Below are positions 1-11,500 of a DNA stretch of 64,000 nt, piece after piece. The notes under the pieces are model-generated. The model searched no databases. It was not told the DNA's origin and saw nothing but the letters and a program-made list of their open reading frames with translations. Numbering within the stretch: the first letter of the stretch is position 1; the number at the start of each line of letters is the position of its first letter. The DNA is from Gautieria morchelliformis (taxonomy: Eukaryota; Basidiomycota; Agaricomycetes; Gomphales; Gomphaceae), in the NCBI GenBank assembly GCA_015179125.1, contig WHVA01000341.1:62001-126000 (forward strand). The letters run 5' to 3'. The position numbers and the translations under genes were made by a program.

Positions 1-368
1 CGGGAAGTTTGTTGGTGAACAATCAACTGAAGCCCTTGAGCAAAATAAAATAAGGAAAAGGAACGTTTTTTTGTTAGAAATGCAACAAAGAAGACGTACG
101 TTCCGTAGCATAACACCCTTATGAGCCGCTCGAAGTCCACAGGATCGTCGTCGAACATGAGGACGTCATAGCTTAGGAATGTAAACGGGTCGGAAAGAGT
201 TTCTAAGGTATCAAGCATTCTACGGAACACGGTGGACCAACGGCTCACAATGCCTTTGTGAAGACGAAAAGCGAGGGTAGGATCTTTACCGGCAGCGAGG
301 ACGATGTTTCCATCGGGAAAGAAAAATTCTGTATGCTTTTCGACAGTATGGGCTGGTAATTCGGGCAT
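1..368 (-). CDS. BTB/POZ domain protein, 5' part only
   Basis: This is the first exon and the start of the second exon of a minus-strand gene that leaves the window on the left. The start codon is at 368-366. Exon 1 (368-96) encodes MPELPAHTVEKHTEFFFPDG, then NIVLAAGK and FRLHKGIVSRWSTVFRRML. This is the typical opening of the large Agaricomycete family of BTB/POZ proteins, in which an F-x-D-G-N-V-V-L strand precedes a Leu/Val-H-k-x-I-L helix. A GT-AG intron (95-27) joins YGTY to LIVHQQTS. BTB domains dimerise and often recruit cullin-3 ubiquitin ligases, but family members of this kind in mushrooms have no assigned function. The gene is divergent from its right-hand neighbour with only 138 bp between start codons. 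The family call is good; the function is unknown. Confidence 0.75.
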   Translation of the reverse strand, partial: MPELPAHTVEKHTEFFFPDGNIVLAAGKDPTLAFRLHKGIVSRWSTVFRRMLDTLETLSDPFTFLSYDVLMFDDDPVDFERLIRVLCYGTYVFFVAFLTKKRSFSLFYFAQGLQLIVHQQTS

Positions 369-506
369 CGCGACTTGAGAGTGGTTCGGATTGGTCTTGG
401 CGAAGGAAACTATTTTGACAATCCTAGCCACCAACCACACCACACCGAGATCGATCGACTCATTGAGGTTTCTCACGATTCGGTATCACGTGACCGCGTC
501 GCTGCC
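369..506. promoter_or_regulatory. shared divergent promoter with a CACGTG box
   Basis: The 138 bp between the two divergent start codons (368 and 507) must hold both promoters. A palindromic CACGTG E-box lies at 487-492, 15 nt before the right-hand ATG. In fungi such boxes bind bHLH factors of the Cbf1/USF type. Its use here is inference. Confidence 0.4.
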
Positions 507-1259
507 ATGACTTTCCCAATATACCGCCTAGTGCGATTTCGTCCTCTTTTCAATCGTCGTTTTTCATCTGTGCCACCTTCTTCCCCTCCTCGACCTGTAA
601 CGCTAGCCTCCCGCCCGATCCTCTTCATATCCATATTTGGTGTTTTGCACCAGTCCCTCGCCACTCTTTCCCTCCTTCCAGCCTACGGATACTTCCATTT
701 CACGGACTCGTCAACAGCTTTTCTCGTAGGTCCACATGTGGCACATCTCTTACGCAAACCTCTTCCGTTTTCACACGGTGGGAGAACCATGGAGGATGTG
801 CTTGACACGGTAATGGGCAGCTATATCAAGACGGGTTGGCGTTTCTGGTCTAAGTGGAACGGAAGAAAATCAGATGAGCGTGAGGCTGATGAAATTGTGA
901 AGGAAGTTCTAGAGGAACTAGAGGAGAAAAGGAGCTGGAGAGCTGAATCATATGCCATGAAGAATCGTCTTGTCGAGATGAAAGATCGCGCTCTCGCTTT
1001 GAAAGCTGAGCCTTCGGAAACGATACAGGCTCTGAAGAATCGTCTTGTGGACATCAGAAATGGCGCTGTTGCGATGAGAGACGAGCCTCCGGAATGGATG
1101 TCTAAGATGAATCTGAATGCAGATCAGCTGCGGGAATGGAAGGATTGGGTTGCGGAGAGACTGCCTGTATTTGATGAGGTTGTTCAACCCAAGAATGGTG
1201 CACTGAAAGCTATGACGGATGCGGCTGCAGCATACCTCGTTGTCAAAGTGGGTCATTAG
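507..1259 (+). CDS. putative mitochondrial inner-membrane protein, about 250 residues
   Basis: An uninterrupted frame of 250 codons begins at the ATG at 507; in-frame codons upstream to 375 lack an ATG. The N-terminus (MTFPIYRLVRFRPLFNRRFS, then SVPPSSPPRP) is rich in Arg, Ser and Phe and lacks acidic residues, as expected for a mitochondrial presequence. It is followed by a hydrophobic stretch around residues 38-56 (FISIFGVLHQSLATLSLLPA). The C-terminal half is charged and contains a short internal near-duplication: AMKNRLVEMKDRALALKAEP is echoed by ALKNRLVDIRNGAVAMRDEP about 30 residues later, which suggests amphipathic helices. I do not recognise the family with certainty; a FAM210/DUF1279-like protein is one possibility. 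No intron is needed. Mitochondrial placement is inferred only from the presequence-like start. Confidence 0.6.
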   Translation: MTFPIYRLVRFRPLFNRRFSSVPPSSPPRPVTLASRPILFISIFGVLHQSLATLSLLPAYGYFHFTDSSTAFLVGPHVAHLLRKPLPFSHGGRTMEDVLDTVMGSYIKTGWRFWSKWNGRKSDEREADEIVKEVLEELEEKRSWRAESYAMKNRLVEMKDRALALKAEPSETIQALKNRLVDIRNGAVAMRDEPPEWMSKMNLNADQLREWKDWVAERLPVFDEVVQPKNGALKAMTDAAAAYLVVKVGH

Positions 1260-2058
1260 CTTTTGTTTACTGTATATAAACTTCTAGTCTGGTTGACAGG
1301 CCTCAGCTCCTTTGCGCATAGCGCTGAACATATTTGTGACACCCAAAGTGGCCCGGCTACTCGTACGTCGCTGGGGATGAGTTATGATATGGACGAGGTA
1401 TTGGCAGATACCTTTTGTGAATATTCGAGTCTCACAATGTAATATACCACGCTGTCCAACTGTTATCCCCAGATTGGATTATGTGTTATGGCATTTCCCC
1501 CAAGAAACCATACCTCGGACATCAGGCGGTTTAAGCGACAGCTCCAAACATACGTCTGAACCCCGATGAAAATCATGAGATCTTTGAATTCAGGCAAAGT
1601 GGACATGAGAACGAGAACGGTTAGAAAAGGAGACTCTAGCAGGGTGTGAAGGAGGACAGCCCGTTGGGAGACCGATGACTTTGGGTATTCCTGGCCAAAC
1701 AAGCTGTTATTGACACGAACGTGGAAAGAAGCGTACATCGCGTTCGAAGATGTCCATGAGTGCGATATCTTTGGCGGTGAGAGGACGACGGTACCTCTTA
1801 CAGATCTTTCGTCCTCGGCCAGTTTGCGCCGGAAAGGTGACTCTCGGATTCATAGGTCACGGTGTTTATGGTAAGAGGGCCCATCCTAATAGCGCTAATC
1901 ACTGGCAGGATGTAGTAGCAATAACGGGCCTAGGTGGCAGGCGAGACTTGTAGATAGTCACCGGTCACCAATAGTGCCGACGTATTTTCTAAGGGTGAAG
2001 CAGGCATAAAGCAGGTATCACAGACATAATACGGCATACGTAATATCTAAGGTCCGAC
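1260..2058. other. intergenic, possible small unresolved minus-strand gene
   Basis: No recognised gene. Minus-strand open stretches between about 1900 and 1463 contain reasonable-looking peptides (for example ICKRYRRPLTAKDIALMDIF and LLHTLLESPFLTVLVLMSTL) in different frames. These could be exons of a small gene, but I could not find a convincing splice model. A TATATAAA-like motif sits at 1272-1279. Confidence 0.25.
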
Positions 2059-2931
2059 ATGGCTGGCGAGCATGAGCCTGCTTCCAAGCGCAAACCTCCA
2101 ATAGCAGTACCGCTCACACTCGTCAGTCTCTTTACCTCAGTTGTGCAGAGGCACACTAATCAGTGTCTGTACTAGATAGCATTTGGCGCCGCCGCTGTTG
2201 TCGTGCCTATTTTACTTCTGCGCCGCACCCGTGGTACCGTGAGGGACTTGCAGAACGCGCCTCCGCCGCAAGTACTACCCAAGACACCAGTGTCAATATC
2301 GCACGCGAGCAGTCCTGCACCAGCTCGGCGCTTTGTTGAGAGTCAGCCTGAGGAAACTCCTGTCGTTGAGCTTCAAACGCGAGTTGAGGCCGGCGTACAG
2401 ACAGCTTCGAGTCCTTTCCGTACGGGTGGTGTTTTATATGCGCTGAAAGCATTGGGCATCGCGACGTGCATCGTTGGCACGTCCGCCTTCACGGGGGTAT
2501 TTGTCGTACGGTGGGCCATGGGCGTACAGAGCGTATGTACTCATTATGACACTGTCAGCTACATGCTTAAAAGAGCACATTTTACATCCTCACTCCAGGC
2601 TGAGGAATTTGCAGCATGTGTGCGCACGAAAATACAATCCTTAACGCCAATGCTTTCCTCCCGGATCTACCGTACGCTCACGTCCCTTGACTTCTTTCAC
2701 TCACCTTTGATTCTTCATGCCTTAGAGCATCATTCAGAGCCTCTTAGCGAACTGGAAAATGGAGAATTGGAGGACTGGAGATGGGCAGAGGCGGCCGAGC
2801 GTTTGACAAGGGCGTACGAAGAAGGTGGGTTGACGCATTGGATGGCAGTTGCCGAGAAAGAGCTCGAGCTCGAGGTGAATGCCGAGCGAAAACGACGGGC
2901 TCAACGTGAGGGGCGGCCTGCAGGGTCCTGA
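2059..2931 (+). CDS. TMEM242-like two-helix mitochondrial membrane protein
   Basis: Three exons are supported: 2059-2121, 2176-2532 and 2599-2931. The start gives MAGEHEPASKRKPPIAVPLT. Splicing out 2122-2175 creates a first membrane helix (IAFGAAAVVVPILLL) followed by RRTRG. A second helix, ALKALGIATCIVGTSAFTGV, leads into VVRWAMGVQS. Removing the second intron (2533-2598, GTATGT to CAG, 66 nt, in frame and without a stop) joins MGVQS to AEEFAACVRTKIQSLTP. The pattern ALKALG...helix...A-(L/M)-G-V-x-S-x-x-(D/E)-F-x-x-K-(M/I)-Q-S-(I/L)-(F/T)-P matches the conserved half of TMEM242, a mitochondrial protein linked to assembly of the ATP synthase c-ring in animals. The charged tail after residue 180 is longer than in animal TMEM242. 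Family assignment is from recalled motif similarity and needs a profile search. Confidence 0.6.
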
Positions 2932-3287
2932 TGTTCAATGTCTTGTCATTCTGTGAGCTCAACTGATGGGGGGCGCGGGGCAAGTGACGGCACCTTGTCC
3001 TCCTCGCCAGTGTTATCAACATCAAGGATTGAAGAAGTGACCAGTCCGCGCTGCAATGGTCGGATGGTTGCCGCACCATTTCTGCAGGCCTGAGCGCTGG
3101 TATGCTCTGAAACCATGTTATGATATCCGTAATGTCTAGAGGCATATAGCCAGACTTGAAATTGATTACCAAGCAATTACCTGGCGGGGCGGAGATTCTG
3201 CCGGTGAATTCAACACGCGTCCACAAGATTACACGCGTTGGTTGGTAGGAGCCTCCAGTTCCAAGCTTGCACGCTCTTTGTACTGCT
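2932..3287. other. intergenic / 5' region of SMC1
   Basis: Between the stop of the TMEM242-like gene and the SMC1 start codon. Minus-strand open frames overlap it but show no recognisable domain, so I treat it as the SMC1 promoter region. Confidence 0.4.
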
Positions 3288-6200
3288 ATGCCTCTCGTCC
3301 GTATCGAAGTATGTGATTTCAAGTCATACAGGTGAGCGACGCGTCATTGTGAAGATTAGCTTGACATCAGTGTGTCGTGTAGAGGTCACCAAGTCATCGG
3401 ACCCTTTGGTACTTTCACAAGTGTCATTGGTCCCAATGGTGCTGGCAAATCCAACCTTATGGATGCAATATCCTTTGTCCTCGGCGTTAAAAGCGCACAG
3501 TTACGTAGCAGTCAGCTTAAAGACCTGGTGTACAGGGGGAGGCGGCTAGCACTTGGTGATGAGCCGTCTATGGAAGAAGATCCAGAAGAGAATGACACGC
3601 AAGGGGAGGGGACTGCCCAGAAAGCATGGGTGCTCGCGGTATACGAAGATAAGAATGGGAAGGAATGGAAGTATCAGAGAACGTGCGTTACCTTCTGGTC
3701 ATGGCTGTTCACACTTGCTAATGCCTGAACACAGAATATCAACCACGGGAAACAGTGAATATCGTCTGAATGGAAAGGTGGTAACTTATCAAGCATACAA
3801 CCACGCCCTTGAGCAGCAGAACATCCTCGTCAAAGCGAAAAATTTCCTTGTTTTTCAAGTGCCACTTCACGCTACATTAACGTATTTACGATTCTAATTA
3901 CGATCATAGGGAGACGTCGAAGCTGTTGCCTCGCAATCTCCGAAGGACCTGTCTCGCCTCATCGAACAGATTAGCGGCTCCCTCGAACTTGCCCCTGAGT
4001 ACGAACAGGCGAAAGCCCAGCAAGACCGAGCGACAGAGAATGCCACCTTCAACTTCACGAAGCGCCGTGGGATTGCGGGGGAGATCAAGCAGTTCAAGGA
4101 GCAGAAGTCCGAGGCAGACCGCTTCGAGAAGCTTTGCGCGGAGCGGGTGCGTAATCATTGACGATATTTAGAAATGCAGCCCGGTTGATGATATCTCGGT
4201 ATAGGATGCTTTGATCTTACAAAGACTACTGTGGAAGTTGTACCATATCGAAGAGAAGATCCAGGACAACGTCAAAGCCATCAAGTCGCAGAATGAAGAG
4301 CTTGTAGGCCTACGGATGGAACAGAAGGAACACGATGAGAAATTAGGAGCAGCGCGGGAAGAGCAAGCAAAGGCGAGATCTGACGTGTCCAAGCGGGAGA
4401 GAAGGATCAAAAAGCAGGAGAAGGCACTCGAAGCTCAGGTTATCCATGATCAGCTCGCGCGTGATCGATGGGCTGATATGTCTCGCATTGACAGCAACCT
4501 AGTATGGTCGCATTAGAAGCTCAGATTGCCCACTCCGAGCGTAGACTGAAATCTGCTAAGGATCTTGCTGAGACCATTCGCAGAGATGAAGAGAAGCAGG
4601 AGGAGAAACTTGGACGTTTGCAGAAAGAGCTGGAAACTGTGAAAAAGGCTGCGAACGCTGCGCAAGGTGATTCCCGTGACCTCACGAGCTACACACTAAC
4701 TAACAGGTTGTTGCGATTTTTATGACGTGCAGAAGCTTCTAGGAAGGCGTCTTCTCACACCCTTGCACTCAGCGAGGAGAGTCTGGAGGAGTATCGCAAG
4801 CTGTAAGCATTCATCCAGTCGCTTGTCTCATACATCATACGTATTTCTTTCCACCAGCAAAGCTATTGCGAATGTGGAACAGATCGGGGCTCGCCAGCAG
4901 CTCGAAACGCTCCGTCGTGAGGAAAAGACTCATGGCCGAGCATTAGCTGGTGTAAGCGAAAAAGTGAGCCAGTTTGATGGACGGAAACAGAAGCTAGACG
5001 AGGAAAAGGCTAGTTCGACGGAAAAGAAGACAGAAGTATGTTCATTATTTGTCAGTCCTTCGTAAGTCTTACCCCGCGGTCAGTTGGTGGAGAAGTTGGA
5101 GAGCTTGCAAGACGATTTGCGGCGTGCCAAGAGAGAGTTAGAAAATGCACAGTCTGAGAGAACTCGAGTCACGTTCGTCGCTGTCTCTGCTTCGTTGGTT
5201 AACTGATTACTTACGCGCTGCGGCAGTAAACTGGAGACTGAAATCAACGAGAAGCTCCAGGAATGTCATGTGAAGCTTCTCCAAGCAGGCGTAGACCAAA
5301 AAGAGTCTGAGAAGGAGGCAAAGCGAAAGGAGACATTTGCTAGCCTGCAGCGTATATTTCCAGGCGCGCCTTCCCTTCATGGTCCGTTCTCAAACCACGC
5401 TGATATCCGGTCTAGGCGTTCGCGGGAGAGTCATCGACCTGTGTCAGCCCACACAACGCAAATACGAAACAGCTGTTTCAGTTATCCTTGGTCGTAATAT
5501 CGACGCATTAGTGGTCGATCACGAAAAGACTGGGATCGACTGCATTGAGGTTTGTAATACTACCTTCCAGTAGTATACGCATTTGACGAGCATGTCAATT
5601 CCAGTTCCTGCGAAACCAGCGTGCAGGTCAGGCAACGTTCATTCCACTCGACACTATCCAGGTCAAGCCTGTAAACGACAAGTTTCGTAGCTTCGCCAAA
5701 GGCGCTCGACTCGCTCTCGATTGTATCCAATTTGAACCTGCTGTTGAGCGCGCGATGCATCATGCCTGTGGAAACGCACTTGTGTGTGACACGATGGAAG
5801 TGGCGAGATATGTATGCTATGACAAAGGTCAAGAAGTCAAGGGTAAGTGAAAGATTTGAATTCGAAGCCTTCTATAATTGGGTCCTTATTATCTTTGGCA
5901 GCGGTCACCTTGGAGGGCACAATCATTCACAAGAGCGGGCTTATCACCGGTGGACGGAGTACGCATAGTAATAACAAGAACTGGGAGGAAAAGGACATAC
6001 AAGGTTGGAGGGCACAGTTTTCAATCATACTGTTATAGGTTTCTAACGAGCACCATCCAGGTCTCCATCGTCTAAGGGATAGCCTATTCGCTGAACTACG
6101 GGACCTCAACAAGTCAAAGCCACGAGGCAAAGCTGACGAGCACTTCATCGCGGAGATCAATCGGCTCGAGTCTACTCTGTTAATCGTCAAAGATGATCTT

Positions 6201-8303
6201 GCATGTCATGTCCTCTGCTGTCGTCGGCGCAGACCGTATTAACGTGCTGTTTTCTCCGCAGACTGCTTGCGAACACAAATTAACCGGTGTCAATGACGAA
6301 CTTAAACATATCATTCAAGAGCTGAAAAGACACCGACCAGAGCAGACTAAGGTATCTGTGCTTTGTGTTTGCTTCCCGCTCTTGCTAAGATAGCTCCAAA
6401 GCTTGAATCTTCTCACCGCAGGCTGCAAAAGAAAATCGAAGAACTTGCTTCGGTTGTCAATACTGCTGAAGACAAAATTTTCGCTGGTTTCTGTCGCAAG
6501 ATAAAAGTTAAAGATATCCGCGAGTATGAGGAAAGACAGCTTAAGGCCTCACAAGATGAGAGTGAAGCAAGGTTGCGATTTGACACTCAAATTGCTCGAC
6601 TAACGCATCAGTGTGTCCACCTGTCTCACTATTTAGCTGATGTTTTATGTTGGTAACTTCTCATCTAGAACAAAGTTTGAGGAGGACTCCTTACGAACGA
6701 TACAGGAGCGACTCCAGGCCCTCGTTGCTACTTCTAACGAACATACCGCTGCCCTTACCAAGCTTGCTGCTTCAAAAGCGACCGCACAGGCAGACATCGA
6801 CCAGGCACAAAACGCAATCGAGGCACTACAGGAGGAATTGCAAGGGTTTCAGGAAGATCTTGAAGAGAAGACATCAGCTCTAGATGACGTTAAACGCACC
6901 GCAAGTAAAGCGAGCAAGGCGCTAGATAAAGCTTTGAAGGACATTGCAGCAAAAGTTCGTTCACCCTTTCAGCCTGTTTGCAGTCTGCTCATATGGTTTT
7001 AGAACGATGAGATCGAGAAACTGGCGTCTGAAAGGTCAGGCATTTATCGCAAATGTAGGCTCGAGGAAATTGCCCTCCCTTTGGACCAAGGAAGCCTCAG
7101 CGATGTGGCAATGGAGGAGGTAAGTTACAACGTCACATGTCACGCGCTGACGGGAATAACAAGTCAATTGAAGAATCTGCAAGACGACATGGCTATGGAT
7201 GAGGACGAAGACGAGGACGGTACTCAGAGACCGAAGATGGTTCAAGATTATGGTATCGAAGTGGACTTTACATTGCTAGAGGAAGATGAACGACAGGTAG
7301 GAGAGCTTTCCCTCATCAGACTGGGCATGTTCCCACTGTTCATTCCTTCCAGGATGGGTCAGCAGAGGCTGGATCTGAGTTTGATTCCTCCATAGCCAAA
7401 CTGGCAAGTGAAATCGAACGCATGGCTCCGAACATGAAAGCTATGGAACGGTTTGTGTCAAGCTCCAACGTTTACTTGACGTCAGGACTCATGTCATTCT
7501 GTAGTTTGGATGACGTACAATCAAAGCTGGCAGAGACAGAAAAGGAGGCAGATAAAGCGAGAAAAGACTCGAAGCATGCAAGGGACGAGTTCAATGATGT
7601 GCGCAAACGTCGGTAAGTCTCGTCAACATGAATCACAACAGCACTCGATCCACTTATTAAATCCCGAAGATGCGACCTCTTCAATAGCGCCTATCAGCAC
7701 ATTTCGGATACGATAGATCAAGTATACAAAGACCTTACGAAAGGCAAGAGTGCACCGATGGGTGGTGTTGCCTATCTCAGCTTAGAAGACACCGAGGTCT
7801 GTTTTGCTTTGCCGTAGGAAACAGTATCACTCAGCTATAGCAGGAACCGTATTTGAGCGGCATCAAGTATCATGCGATGCCACCCATGAAACGATTTCGA
7901 GATATGGAACAGTTGTCTGGTGGAGAGAAGACAGTGGCTGCTCTGGCTCTGTTATTCGCAATTCACAGGTGACTCAATCGTCCTCGATTGTGCACGAGGC
8001 TGATATTATTTTAGTTATCAGCCATCTCCTTTCTTCGTTCTAGACGAGGTCGATGCTGCGCTAGATAACACGAATGTCGCCAAAATTGCCAACTACATAC
8101 GCAATCAGGCCTCGGACAAATTTCAATTCATAGTAATTAGTCTCAAAGGATCGTTATATGAAAGGGGCAGTTCACTAGTTGGTATTTACCGCGACCAGGA
8201 CGTAAACAGTTCGCGAACGATGACACTGGAGGTGAGCGATACGGAGCAGACGCATGGGGTTGTTACTGATGCAACCCTACAGCTCACGCAATATGACACA
8301 TAA
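3288..8303 (+). CDS. SMC1: cohesin subunit SMC1, structural maintenance of chromosomes ATPase
   Basis: The gene has many exons; the protein should be about 1,200 residues. Exon 1 (3288-3331) gives [15 protein letters not shown]. After an intron ending at 3382 the next exon gives [11 protein letters not shown] and the Walker A loop GPNGAGKSN (residues 31-39), then [19 protein letters not shown], the hallmark SMC1 N-terminal lobe. [16 protein letters not shown] (exon joins at 3858/3910) is also typical. Long charged coiled-coil segments follow (about 3.95-5.3 kb and 6.05-7.7 kb), flanking the hinge at about 5.4-5.95 kb ([38 protein letters not shown]). The C-terminal lobe has the signature [18 protein letters not shown] (7917 onward) and Walker [14 protein letters not shown]. 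The product pairs with SMC3 and the kleisin Scc1/Rad21 to form the cohesin ring that holds sister chromatids together. The stop TAA is at 8301. Exact splice sites in the coils were not all resolved. Confidence 0.95.
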
Positions 8304-8509
8304 AGTGCACAAGTACATGTACTTTTCGATGTATTTCTGGATATGCTGTGTTGTACTTGCTTTCCTATGGCATGCACTGATTATGAATGTGTAACAAATA
8401 GAACGTAGAAAAGAATGACAGGTGGGATAGTACTATGCGTTGAGACGAGGCCAATATATGATAATTGAATAAACAATCGAGAATGGAACAAGAAATGGCA
8501 ATGCAGGAG

Positions 8510-11500
8510 TTATTGTTTGTGTTTGGTATCTTGCCCCCCGGGCATTGAGTCTGACTGGGAGGTAGCAAGTGCTTCGACAACGGGAGGCGCCGGGAAGTCA
8601 CCAATGATGTTGGACATGTGAGACGTGGAAGAAGTGGTTGTAACGAAACTCGTCCGAAGGAGGTCATCGACGGTCCCCGGAATCCCCTGGCTTGAGGCGG
8701 CGGTTAGAACGGTGTCTCGGGGTCGCATAGATCCATCATCGGTGCCGCCAACTGACAGCGGCGTGGACTGACCTCGCTTGGCCCGATAGTTGGCCTCCGG
8801 GACTGACGAAGAAACAGTAAAAACGCTCGGGCCTGAGGCTCGGTATAGTCGCATGGAATCACTATCCTCCGTGTCGCCAAATGATAGCATCGTAGACTGA
8901 CGTCGTTCGCTCGGGTGTATAGCCTGGGCAACGGGTGAGGATACAGTACCCAGACGCAGGGATTCTATACCAGAGTCAGGCATGGCATAAGCAGGCTTCA
9001 ATTGAGGCATACCTTCGATGGACTCGTGCTCGAGGATGGAAGACGCCCGGGAAGACTGTATATCTTCTGGAAAATCTTGCCCTTGCTCATACTCAGCACG
9101 AAGGGGCGTGCCAATTTGGAGGGACTCATAGTTGAGACCTGGCAACGATGGAGAGTTTCCATCCAAGGGTTCGTCATGGGGCCCATCCCAACCGTGGGAA
9201 TCCTCAGGGAGCTGACGAGATAGGTTCCGTAAAGCGTTCAGGCCCTCACTTGACTTGATTCTATCCTCACCCCAGGACGAGCTAATGTCCCGAGAACTGG
9301 GCTTTTTGCGGCCTTCTGAAGATGACGTGCGCGGTGGGTGCGCAGATTCCGATCCTGCGCGACCTGGCTTGTAAAACAAGTCGCGAAAACGTTCGAGGTC
9401 GTCTATGCTGCCCATCCGTCGTGGACTCATGCGCAATGAGAGGGAATCACGAGACGAAGGACTCGACAACGCTGTCGCTGTGCTAACTTCGCGCGCATGC
9501 TGAACAGTAGCAGCCTCCGGGACATCAGTATGTGTGGTAGCCGTGTCCATGTGCGAGACAGGCGGTGCTTCCGAAGACGCATCCAGAGCAATACACTTGG
9601 GCTGAACTCGAGGAGTCGCCAATGGGTGAGGCGAAGATGGTGCTCTAGGCGCGGGCGGGGAGCGAGTTTGGTAGACATCGACACTCCCATACCCGCTATT
9701 TGCAACACTACCTCCGCCCCGCTGGAACGATGAAGACAGCAGCACCTCTTCAACGCCGAGCGTCGACTCGCGCTTCTCGTTTTCAGCAACATTAGCGTAT
9801 GCATACGCACTGGGGCCGACAGAAGACCTCGGCGCCCAGGCTACAGGGGACTGCGAGATCTCAGGCGTCGAGACTTGCCGGATATTTCCCGACTGCGAGA
9901 TAGCGTACATACGCTGCCCAGGCGAATTGGTATCGCGCTGTGCATGTGGGGGCAGACGATGCCTATTATAATCATGTAAGGTTGGATGGGGACCCGCGTA
10001 AGTGGCGGTGACGGGCACAGCACCCGCGTAAGTGGCGGAGACGGGCACAGCCTCCGCGTGATGTCCGGGTATGGGCGACTGTGCGTACGGATGCGTAGAC
10101 ATGTCAGGAATGTCATCAACAGGCGAAGGACCCGGCGGTGTGGAAAGTGCAATACCAATAGTAGGCACGTAGAGGGAATCTGAAACATTCGAATTCTGGG
10201 AGTTTGAGCGCTTGTCGCGTTCTTCCACTGCAAGCTTCGACCGAGCCTCATTCTGCCAGGGTTCGCTAGTGGGTGGCAATGGGGCGATATCCAAGAATTG
10301 TACATCTGCGTCCTCAGCTTCCTCTTTGCGACCACGCACACGTATTTTCGAGGTACTTTGGTGCATTAAGGCATCCTCAAGCTTCTCCTCCTCTGGACTA
10401 ACTGGCGCCGCAGCTTTCTCGGCTTTCTCTGATGCGCAAAGTTGGGTAAGCGCGACCTTGCCCCAACTCGTATTACGCGCATGTCCATGTCTATGACCAA
10501 CAGACTCCGAGGTAGTTCGAGAATGCGCATTCGAGTCGGCACCATGGCTGACGGTCGAGATAGTCGGCGTGGGTTGTCTGAAGGCTTCCGCCGCCAAGGT
10601 GGTCAGCCCAAGCGCGAATGTCCGGCTGATACTTGGAATTTTCTCTTCGCTTGTCCGCGGTCTCGCCATCCCCGCCGCGTCCGACGCTACTCTGACCCTC
10701 GCCCTCTCTCGCTCTCCCGTGCTTGCACCACTCTTCTTCCGCGAGCGCGTGCGGCTGAGACTACGGCTTCGCCGATTCTGGAAACTCGACCGTGCGACCT
10801 CATTCCATTGCTCGCGTTCCTGGTCACGCCGCTCGCCCTCGGCAACAACACGGCGCATAGTCTCTTCAGTGGGAGACTTGCGAGAATGGCTGGACAACTT
10901 CCTTGAAGATTTATTCTTCGGTGAGGGCAATGGGTGCAGGTGCAGATCGGTGGGAGGATAGTCCGGGAGTAGTGGCGTACGCGTGGGAAGTGTCGGCGAT
11001 CGTTTAGGTGGTTGTACGGCGATCGTCAGCGCTCTATTCAGCTTCGGTCTCTCAACCTCTTTCGGCGCAGCCCACGGGTTTCCTGTCTCCTCCGGACTTG
11101 ATGGCGGACTGACCATATGGGCGCGAAAGCGAGGACGAGGGAACATGAGTGCATCGCACCATGTCTCAGCGGCATACTGTGCCTTCGCCGGCTTCGGACC
11201 TGACTTCTGCCCGCCCCACTTCTGCCCGCCCCTCCTCGCATCCGGGACCGTCCCGTCATCATTCTTCCCACGAGTGCCCTTCTCCGCGTTGCTCTTCATT
11301 CCAAGCATGGAGCGTAGATTCGGAGTGGATATGCTTGCTCTCAAGCCACCGCTTGTCGAACGCTTCAACGTACGTGACTGGCCCCCATTGCCACGGCGGG
11401 AGCTGCTTGTCTTGAGTGCCGCGGCAATGGCGGCGGGTGAGACAGACGCCGTGGATGTGGCGGTGGCGCGCGTATAGGCTTGGGCGTGTGCCCGGGTGTG

